A stretch of DNA of 64,000 nt. Origin: CATOSP01 sp965204715 (GTDB taxonomy: Bacteria > Chloroflexota > Dehalococcoidia > Lucifugimonadales > UBA3495). A program made the translations under genes and the position numbers. Below are positions 1-8,300 of the stretch, piece after piece. Where the stretch lies: NCBI GenBank assembly GCA_965204715.1, contig OZ242009.1, forward strand, positions 1,736,001 through 1,800,000, given 5' to 3'. The first letter of the stretch is position 1. Every line of letters begins with the position of its first letter. The notes below the pieces were generated by a model. That model had not been told where the DNA came from. It saw only the letters and a list, made by a program, of their open reading frames with translations, and searched no databases.

Positions 1-1207
1 TGTCGAAGAAGTCCCCGTCGCCGCCGCCGGGCTCAACGCCGATTATCCACCCGATATCCTGATTAACAGCACGTCCGTTGATGCTGGCGGAGTAGGTGGC
101 CAGAGCCCAGGTGCCGTTTTCGGTGTACCTGATGAAATCGGGACCCTTCACAACGGGAGTATCGTCCGAGCCGGAGGGCGTTAAAGTAACAGTAATGCTG
201 TCGGAGCCATCCGAAGGGTCCTTGGCAGTTATAGTGATGGAGTAGCTGCCCTTGTCATTAAAGGCATGGGCCTTGGTGGTGAACAGCGTGCCGCTCACCG
301 GGTCGATACGGAACAGCTCTTTATCCGTACCACCCAGGGAATAGCGTATCTCGTCACCGTCAGGGTCGGTAGCTCTTACCGGATAATATACGTCCTCGCC
401 GGCCGGGGTGTTCCTGGGGATGTGCCGGCAGACCTTATCCGTCGGCACCGGATTGCCCGGGCAGTTGTATCCGGTCCCGGAAGACACATTGCGGAACGCT
501 GGCGCCTGGTTATTTCCCGGCGCCGCCCGCGCTTGGCTGGCAGATACCGCATTCGCGCTCTTGCCGGACCCCTTCCCGTCGTCGTAGGACGCCGTGACCT
601 TCAGGTAATTGCCCACATCGCCTGCAGCGGGGGTGTATGTGGCCGTGTTCGCTCCATTCCCGCTGAGGCTGGCGTAGTTGCCGTGTTGTGAACTGGAAGA
701 GGCCCATTGCCAGGTCGTGCCGGAAATGCTGCCGTCTGGGTCGGTCAGAGTGGCGGTTATAGCTGTACCTGCCTGGGGCCGGGTCCACGACATGGACACG
801 CTCCCCGCCTCCTCCACGTTGTTGACGTTGATGGTAACGGTGATGGTGTCCGTTGCGCCTTCCGGGTCGGTGACAATTACTTTGACCGTGTAGGAGCTCT
901 TGGCCTCGTAGTCCAAGGGTTGGCCCACCCGCAACTGGCCGGTGGCCCTGACGACGGTGAACGGTGAGGTTTGCGCATTCTCTATGGTGTAGACCAGCCT
1001 GTCGCCGTTGGCGTCGGTGGCCGTCACGGGAGCGCCGATGTTGTCAAACGAGGACGTGTTCTCGTCCACGCTACGGGTGGTGCTCTCCCCGTCGGTGAAC
1101 ACCGGCGCGTTGTTCGCCTGGGCGGAAACGGGGAGGATCGCGTAAAGGGCAATAGAGACGATGACGGATAGAACGGCAACCGCCGCGAAGAACATTCCAC
1201 GACTCAT
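1..1207 (-). CDS. Secreted cadherin-like repeat surface protein, N-terminal part (runs off left edge)
   Basis: Reading leftward from an ATG at 1207 the frame stays open to base 1, so about 402 residues of a longer protein are visible. The first 30 residues form a signal peptide (MSRGMFF, a hydrophobic stretch, then VSAQA before the mature part). Two cadherin-type repeats follow, each with TDxNGD/TDPDGD calcium-site motifs and a 'DYE.K.SYTV.V.VTDPEG' or 'FNDKGSYSITITAKDPSDG' ending, near residues 35-120 and 235-330. Between them lies an Ig-like domain (about 125-205). Such repeats normally make calcium-stabilised extracellular rods in adhesion or cell-wall proteins. The partner and full length cannot be seen. 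The two transposon remnants lie just upstream. Confidence 0.8.
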   Translation of the reverse strand, partial: MSRGMFFAAVAVLSVIVSIALYAILPVSAQANNAPVFTDGESTTRSVDENTSSFDNIGAPVTATDANGDRLVYTIENAQTSPFTVVRATGQLRVGQPLDYEAKSSYTVKVIVTDPEGATDTITVTINVNNVEEAGSVSMSWTRPQAGTAITATLTDPDGSISGTTWQWASSSSQHGNYASLSGNGANTATYTPAAGDVGNYLKVTASYDDGKGSGKSANAVSASQARAAPGNNQAPAFRNVSSGTGYNCPGNPVPTDKVCRHIPRNTPAGEDVYYPVRATDPDGDEIRYSLGGTDKELFRIDPVSGTLFTTKAHAFNDKGSYSITITAKDPSDGSDSITVTLTPSGSDDTPVVKGPDFIRYTENGTWALATYSASINGRAVNQDIGWIIGVEPGGGDGDFFD

Positions 1208-1468
1208 GGGACACCACCTCACTGCCACCCCACGTCAAGGTCCCAGATGAATCAGTTAACCGACAGGCACTTCATCGCGGCGACGACGCCGGGGCCGGTC
1301 CCGGCCATGCCAGGTCAGACCTCCCCCTGCACACCTGAACTGATAGCCCGGATTCACGTCAAGGCGCCCTGGCAGGCTGCCTTGGGGCCAAGCCCGCGCC
1401 ACCTCCAGCCAGAGTAATCCAGAAGTTACAAGGGTAATTTTGACGTTATAGCATAAGATGATACAGAT

Positions 1469-2295
1469 TCAACTATTACGTAAAGGTAATTGGAGCAATT
1501 TAACAATGCCCCTCTTGGGTTTGCGGGGACGCCCGAGTCCCTGATACTCCCCACTGGTCCAAGCTGGCTCCAGCGGCCAGACCGTGAAGCCCGCCGGAAC
1601 GTCCGGGACGTAACGTTTCCCCAAGGCCGAAAGCCCCTCCCGGAAGGACGGAAATACCCCGAAGGCGGCATCCCCGGCAACCCATCCGGCCTTCAGATGG
1701 CCGCGCTCCAAGGCCTGCTTCAGCATCGCCAAGGTCAATTCTGTCTTGGACCGGTAGTCACGAGTCTCATCAGGCACTCCTGCCGCCGCACACCGCTCCG
1801 GGTCCGAGGTCCAACTCTCCGGTAGATAGAGCCACCTGTCCACCAGCGCCCGGCCCAAGGGACTGACGTAGGCCAGAAACATCCCGGCCTGGCAGTTGGC
1901 CACCTTGCCCAGCCCGCCGCAGTACTGGCAGGCCACCCCCGCCGATTTCCTCCCCTGCTTGGGGAAGTCGCTGCCGTCCAAAACCCACACCGCCTCGGGT
2001 TCACTAGCCTGGGAGCCAGGTATTCCTGCAACCTACCGATGACCGTGTCATCGGACCAACGGGCCTCGGTGAGAAATCGCTGCATTGACCGGGCCCGGAT
2101 GCCCACCGATTCCGGGAGATTCTCGGCGTTGCGCCGTTCCTGGGTCTGCACCAAGAGAGCCTGGAGATAGTTCCGGCTGTGCTCCCGCCATTGCTTGCGG
2201 CCGAAAGAGGCAGCAAAGAAGGCGTGAAATTTCTGAAAGCTGTCGTAGACCCGCTCGAAGCTCGCCGCATCCATCACCCATACCGCCACCATCAT
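1469..2295 (-). pseudogene. IS701-type transposase remnant, frameshifted
   Basis: The N-terminal half lies in one frame (from an ATG at 2295: FHAFFAASFGRKQWREH, then ARSMQRFLTEARWSDD and LQEYLAPRL). The C-terminal half is in another frame starting near 2000: VWVLDGSDFPKQGRKSAG, then AGMFLAYVSPLGRALVD and AGWVAGDAAFG. Together these follow the order of IS701-type DDE transposases, where the first catalytic Asp sits in the LDGSDFPKQG block and the second in AGDAAFG. The switch occurs at about 1995-2005 (GTGAACCCGAGGCGG). The usual family length is 400-plus residues; here both the N-terminus and the last third are missing, so the gene is dead. The IS630 element starts directly beside its 5' end and may have broken it. 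Confidence 0.75.
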
Positions 2296-2332
2296 CTGAC
2301 CAGCTATTCCATCTACAACCCGTCGTTGTAGT

Positions 2333-3510
2333 CCTAAACCAAAGCCAAGGTGAAATGCGCAGAGTAGTGGGGCAAATTGAGGCCGTAACTGGTTAGCTGA
2401 CCTCAGGAGTTGGGAGGTGTTGCTGATGGGTGCGAGAGAGAAGGACCTCAGGCGGCGGATGATTCTGGCGCCTGCGCCCCGGGAGCGGGAGCGTTGGTAC
2501 GCCATGTTGCTCTTGGCCCAGGGTTGGACGGCGGCGGCCACGGCGGAAGCGCTGGAGCGGGACCCCCACACCATCGGACGCTGGGCGCCGGCCTTCGGCG
2601 AGGGAGGGCCTGCGGCCCTGCTGTTCGATCAGACCGGCGGTTCCCCCAGCCCTTGACCAAGCGCAGCAGACGGAGTTGAAAGGGGCAGTGCAACTGCCGC
2701 CGTCATGGTCAGGCATGGAAATGGCCAACTGGTACTGGAAAGTGGCGCGGCAGTTTGTTGCGGAACGCTTTGGTATCAGCCTGTGTCGCAGCAGTTGTCT
2801 GAACTATCTGCACCGCTTGGGATTCGCTTTCAAGCGTCCCAGGAAGCGGTTGGTCAAAGCGAATGAGTCTAAGCGGCAAGCCTTTGTGGCGGAGTATGCC
2901 GCCTTTGGGGACCAGTCGGGGCGCGCTGGCGGAAAGGCATTCTTTGCCGGTGGGGCCCACTTCCGGGCCGGCGCCGGGTTGCGGGGCAAGTGGGTGTTGA
3001 GGGAAGAGCCGGCATTGGCGGACTCCACCAGCTCCAAGCACAGGGAGAAGGCCGGCTGCTACCCGGTGGTGTGCCTGGAAACCGGCGGGGCGGAGTGGAT
3101 GGAAGTGGAGGGCAACAGCACTCCGGGACCCCGGTTGCCTTCCTGGAACGGTTGCGGGGGAGGCACGGCGGGCGTCTGAACGTGATCTGGGACAATGCGC
3201 CGGCCCATCGCGGCGAGGCGCTGCGGGCGTACCTGTGGACGCCTGACCTGAACCTGGGGCTGGTAAACCTGCCGGGCTACAGTCCGGACTTCAACGCAGA
3301 GGAGGCCACCGGCAATCTGTGCCTGGGGACCAGGGAGGCGGTACGGGCACGGGCCGGCGGCTTCCTGGGCGGGTCCGGCTAACCGGAAGGACGGGGTGAG
3401 ACGGCGCTGCCGGACAGTGCTGCAATCGAGGGCTGAGGCGCTCCTGCAAGATTCCCAGCCCAATTCCAGCCTTCCGGCAAATGCACATCCCACCTTGGCT
3501 TTGGTTTAGG
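2333..3510 (+). mobile_element. IS630-family insertion sequence, decayed, with terminal inverted repeats
   Basis: The ends carry a 20-base perfect inverted repeat: CCTAAACCAAAGCCAAGGTG at 2333-2352 and its reverse complement at 3491-3510. A weaker match continues inward (AAATGCGCA against GGATGTGCA). The 1178-base length is typical of IS630 elements, and the enclosed reading frames are an IS630 transposase. Exact outer boundaries and the expected TA target duplication are not clear. The transposase is broken, so the element could move only in trans. Confidence 0.8.
2426..3382 (+). pseudogene. IS630-family transposase, disrupted
   Basis: An ATG at 2426 behind a GGGAGG site begins an N-terminal helix-turn-helix region (LLLAQGWTAAATAEALERDPHTIGRW). 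That frame stops near 2656. The next frame (from about 2676) carries the second DNA-binding part (FGISLCRSSCLNYLHRLGFAFKRPRKR) and the start of the DDE domain. A third frame (to 3382) carries NVIWDNAPAHRGEAL and LVNLPGYSPDFNAEEA. The first catalytic motif, normally DEAHF, reads GGAHF, so the first acidic residue is lost. Two frame changes plus that substitution make it inactive. It fills the IS630 element between its inverted repeats. Confidence 0.8.
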
Positions 3511-3580
3511 TCCACTCAAGAGAGAATCTCGCTACCAAACCCCAGATACAAGACCCTCCCCCATCAGGATGGCACGGTCC

Positions 3581-5128
3581 TCAATTTCCCGCCTTGATGA
3601 AGTCGGCGACGCGCTCGGCAATCATCATCGTGGTGACGTTGGTGTTGGCGCGGACCACGTCGGGCATTATGGAGGCGTCGGCGACCCGGAGGTTGGAGAC
3701 GCCCCGGACTCGCAACTGCTGGTCGACCACGGCCATGGGGTCGCTGCCGGGCCCCATCTTGCAGGTGCCGGAGATGTGATAGGAGGTGCTGATGTTGCGG
3801 CGCAACCAGGCGTCCAGCGCTTCGTCGGCATCAAGGTCTGCTGGCGTGGGAGCGATTATCTCCTCGATGATGCCATCGTATGAGCTGTGCTGCAGCAGGG
3901 ACACGCAGAGGCGGACGCTCTCCCGCAGCCGTTCCCGGTCCCAGTCCTCTTCCAGGTAGCGGTAGTCCATGCTGGGCGGAACGTGGGGGTCGGCGGACAC
4001 CAGCCGCAGTTCGCCCTTGCCCGCTGCCAGATAAAGGCCGCAGTTGACAGTGTGGGCCGGGTTGTCGTCTCGCACCACCGTATTCAGCGACGCCGGCGAC
4101 AGTATCATATCGTTGGGCGTGTCTGAACCGGTGGCAGTGTAACGGAGCCGCAGGGCCCTCATGCCATTGGCGTCCTGGGGGACATCGTCCTTGACCGTGA
4201 AACGCACTGACACGTTGGGATGGTCACGCATGTTCTGGCCAACGCCCGGCAGGTCCACCGCCACGGGAATCCCCTGGGCGTTCAACTGGCCGGGCGGGCC
4301 GATGCCCGAGAGCAGCAGCAGTTGCGGGGAAGCCACCGCACCGGCGCAGAGGATGATCTCGCCCCCTTCAACCACGAAGGTCTCGTCGCCGCTCTCTACT
4401 TCTATTCCGACGGCCCGCTTGCCTCCCGGTTCGTCTTCCAGCACCAGGCGGTTGGCCTGGACGTTGGGGCGGATGGTGAGGTTCAACCTGTGGCGCACCG
4501 GGGAAATGTAGGTCAGGGCCATGCTCATCCGCACGCCGTCGATGTTGTTCTCGGCCCGCAGGCTGACGCCGGTGGACTCGGGATGGTTCACGTCGGGATG
4601 GAAGGGGTACCCGGCGGCGGCGGCGGCCTGAAAGAATGCCTCCTGCGAGGCCGGCCAGGTCTCCCGTTGATGATGGCGTACCGGGACCGGGCCGTCAGTG
4701 CCGTGGAAATCGTCGTGAAAGTCGGCGTCGTTCTCCAGCTTGCGGAAATAGGGCAGGCAGTCCAGGTAGGCCCAGCCGTCGTTGCCCCAGGACGCCCAGG
4801 TGTCGTAGTCCTCGGGTGCGCCGCGGATGAATGTCTGGCCGTTGATGGCGCTGGAGCCGCCCAGTACCTTGCCGCGCGGCACGGGCATCGGCCCCTGGTC
4901 CGGCGTGGCCGTGCCGGTGAAGGACCAGTTGTAGGGTGAACCGGCGGCGCGGGCCTCCAGGTTCACCGTCCCCCAGCCCAGCTTGAGCATATCGGGCAAT
5001 TGAGTGAAGTCTGGGAAGTCGGGACCGGCCTCCAGCAGGAGCACCGAGCGCTCGGGGTCCTCGGACAGACGGGCAGCCACGATGCAACCGGCCGTGCCAC
5101 CGCCAACAACTATGTGGTCGTATTTCAT
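3581..5128 (-). CDS. GMC-family FAD-dependent oxidoreductase (choline/alcohol dehydrogenase-like)
   Basis: Predicted 515 residues, starting at the ATG at 5128 whose product begins MKYDHIVVGGGTAGC; a frame extension upstream to 5230 lacks family similarity. The N-terminus holds the FAD Rossmann motif (VVGGGTAGCIVAARLSE) and LLLEAG. The GMC signature (PRGKVLGGSSAINGQTFIRG) lies near residues 85-105. The second signature (CAGAVASPQLLLLSGIGP) is near residue 260, and the C-terminal domain has SYHISGTCKMG with the active-site His, followed by VRANTNVTTMMIAERVADF. Family members oxidise alcohols, choline or sugars with FAD in the cytoplasm; the substrate cannot be read from sequence. It lies 0.2 kb downstream of the giant glycosyltransferase gene on the same strand. 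Confidence 0.9.
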   Translation of the reverse strand: MKYDHIVVGGGTAGCIVAARLSEDPERSVLLLEAGPDFPDFTQLPDMLKLGWGTVNLEARAAGSPYNWSFTGTATPDQGPMPVPRGKVLGGSSAINGQTFIRGAPEDYDTWASWGNDGWAYLDCLPYFRKLENDADFHDDFHGTDGPVPVRHHQRETWPASQEAFFQAAAAAGYPFHPDVNHPESTGVSLRAENNIDGVRMSMALTYISPVRHRLNLTIRPNVQANRLVLEDEPGGKRAVGIEVESGDETFVVEGGEIILCAGAVASPQLLLLSGIGPPGQLNAQGIPVAVDLPGVGQNMRDHPNVSVRFTVKDDVPQDANGMRALRLRYTATGSDTPNDMILSPASLNTVVRDDNPAHTVNCGLYLAAGKGELRLVSADPHVPPSMDYRYLEEDWDRERLRESVRLCVSLLQHSSYDGIIEEIIAPTPADLDADEALDAWLRRNISTSYHISGTCKMGPGSDPMAVVDQQLRVRGVSNLRVADASIMPDVVRANTNVTTMMIAERVADFIKAGN

Positions 5129-5323
5129 TGAAATGACTCCCTCCGTAGATTTGGGCCATTGTACATTGTTTTTTCCTACGCCCGGTCTTTCCCGGCTACG
5201 GGGGAAGCCCCATACGAATGCGACTGTCACAAATCAAGACTGGTCTGGCATCCGGTATTGTGTTACCCAATTATTTCAATGGTTTCACCCGCAGACATCC
5301 GATTTTCGGTGATCCCCCAACCT

Positions 5324-8300
5324 TCACCGGTCTCGTTCAAACCTGCCGTATGCCGGTTTTTCCAGAATCCGGGCAATTACCGAGTCTCTCTCATCCCTGT
5401 CCACAGTTCGCTTCTGGTCCGAAGGCTCGTACAGGTAAAGCGGATCGGGAATCCATCTGGGACTGGCTGCCATTTCGACGATCGGGACCATGAAGGCCCA
5501 ATCGTTGGCGAGGTCGATCCACTGGCCGTCAATCTTCAGGTCTTCCACGTCGATTGCGTCGAACAGGTACTTCCTGAAGGTCCTCAGGTGTTGCCACACA
5601 TTGCTCCGCCAGGACCGCGGCCTATTGAAGTCGGCGGGGTAGGACGCTTCTTTGTCCAGTCTGAGCATGGACCCTACCGTGGCATCGGCTCCGGCTTCGT
5701 ATTCGGCTCGGACCCGGTCGAGGACATGCCTGCCCAGCAGGGCGTCATCGGCGTCAAGGGTGACTATCACCGTGTCCGGGTCGTCGCAGAACCTGGTGAC
5801 GGCGTTCCAGGTGTTGAAGAGGGCGCCCCGGCGGGTGGAGTTCCGAATAATGGTGACCCTGTCTGCGTGGTCCCTGAACAGCACTTCGGCATAGTCCCCG
5901 AACCCGTTGGTCGAAGCGTCGTCCACCACGACCGCGCCCCAGTCCCGGCAGTCCTGAACAGCGAGCGACTCGAAGCAGCGCCGGAACCTGCCCGGGTCAA
6001 CGTTGCGCCCGCAAATCACGAAGACGAAGGTTTCGCTCCGCTTGGGACCGGCCCAGTCCACCGCGGAGCCGGCCAGTTCCACCCTGTCGAGCTGGACCGG
6101 CGCAACGTAACCCCGTTCTACGCTGTCCATGATGTCCGCTATGCCATCGTCATCGGATTTCCGGTCGTTGGGAACATGGATGAAGGCGGTTGCCGGGTCC
6201 CCGCCGCGGTACGAGCGGTGTTCGCCGGACGCGATGAAGCGGTCGAACGCCCGGTGCCAGGGCATCGCAAACCGGCCGCCCTCAAGCTCGTTGGCGACGG
6301 GCAGCGCCGACTGGAGCTTCCGCCTGTCGAAGAGGCATCCCCTGACCTCGACGCGCCAGTCCCCTCGCGGCCCCTCGCAGGTGTAGGGTTGGGGGCCGGA
6401 GCGGCAGATGCTGAGGGAAACGAAGAGGGCCCTGGGGTCATTGCGGAGGACATCCGCCATCTCGTCAAGGTAGTTGTGCTGCCGGTCCGCCCTGGCGATG
6501 ATGAGATCGCTGTCCACTTGGAGGACGTAGTCGCCGGTGCACGCATCGAACCCGTACAGGGTGGCGAATAGCTGCTGTCCGTTGGCCGAGTGAGTTTCTT
6601 CCGACTCCACCCCGAACCACCTTGCAAAGGTGCTGCGAATGGTCTCGGGGTCCTCAGGGGCGTAGACCACCCGGTCCACCAAGCCGTCCCCGACCAGACG
6701 TTCCATGGCGGCGTGGTGCGCCGCGGGATCGGGAGAGTCGTACTGGCGGGCGAAGGGTCCCATGAACGGGTCGACCACGATCACCCGCTCCGCGAACCTG
6801 ACCGGTCCCTCGAGTTGCCCGACCTGGTGGCGGACCAGCCTCTCGATGGAGCGCCACTCCATCAGGCAAGTCTTTATAAGCAAGGACACCTTCGGCCTCG
6901 GGTCGCCCGGGGGCAAGGCAGTTGAGGGTTTGAGCTTGAACACGAGGTGCTCGGACGCCGGGCGCAAGTGACGCGAATCGGTCCCGTCCAGTTCCACGAC
7001 TTTGTCGACGTGGAGCCCCGCACTCTCGAAGGCTCGCAGGTAGGTCGCGAAGCTCCTGTGGACCTCCACCCGCCGGTTGCCGTTCATGCTGAGTGTCTTG
7101 GTGTACTGGAACGTGTGCTCGTACTCATGATCACGGGGCAGATGCTTTTCCGCCAACTCGGTCGATACGACCGGCAGGTAGAACGGGTTGCACACCGCCA
7201 CGAACACCGTCCCGTCCCCGGCGGCCAGCCGGCGCAAATCCTGGAGGATGGCTTCGAACTCCTCTGAACCGGGAATGGTGCACAGGACCCGGCTGCACAC
7301 CACGGCCTGGAAACCAGTCGACCTCGACCTGAGTTCGTCGAGCAACTCCCGGCCGCCGTACCTGGCTGCGCTGACGTGGCCGAGGCACCTCGCGACCATG
7401 GCGGGGTCCGGGTCGTATCCTGTTGCCTGGATCCCGCATTCGGACAACCGCTCCGCCAGCCGGCCGTCTCCGCAGCCGTAGTCGAGGACGGTTTCGGGAC
7501 GTTCCGCGAGGACCAGGTCCGCCATCGGGCGTTGGAACAGTTCGTCCCAGCCCCTCGGGTCGAGCGCGTTCAGGAACTGCCCGAATCCGGCCAGTTCCGG
7601 CAGGTCCGGGTCGGTCAGGGATCTCGTCATCAACCGCTTGAGGTCGGACCGGAAGTGAAAACGGTAGGTCAGAAACGCCCGCCGGCACATCTGCTCGAAC
7701 TCCCGGTCGTTTGCCGGGACTATGTCCGACCCGTAGTCGATGAGCTTCAGCCCGGATGAGGTCACCAGAAGGTTGTCGGGATGGATATTCCGGCACGCGA
7801 TTCCCGCCTCCCGGCACTCCCGGAGCAGGGTCAGTATCTCCCCGAGGCGCCCACCCGAGTACTTCGTACCGGCCTCATACGGGTGCACGGTCACCACCTG
7901 CCGGCCCCGGCTCCGGACTTCCCGGATGTCCAGCAGTGTGCTGTATCCTCCCAGTTTCCCGGCAAGGGACCGGAGGAACGCCACCTGGCGCTCCATGCTG
8001 CGGGGCTTCCAGGAATGGAAGTACTTGTACGCCAACTGCCCGTCGGTCAGCACGGCGCCCTCCTCACCCACTCCCAGGCAGGTGAGAGGGCCGGTCCCGA
8101 ACTCCTCCCGGACGAAGGTCTCGGCGGTCCTGGCGAGGGCTTCTGCGGGCAGCCTGACGTTGGCCCGGTACTGCTCCACGGTCTGGCGTAACTTCCTGAA
8201 GTAGTCCCTGATTGGAGCGGCATCCTCTTCCGACAGCCGGTTGACGAACTCCTCAATCCGCCCCTCGCTGTAGACCGATGCCAGGGTCTCCGTGAAATGC

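Noticed and set aside
5159..6571. Plus-strand 470-residue frame opposite the giant glycosyltransferase
   Set aside because: It is a shadow of the coding strand; the minus-strand product has clear domain motifs throughout.
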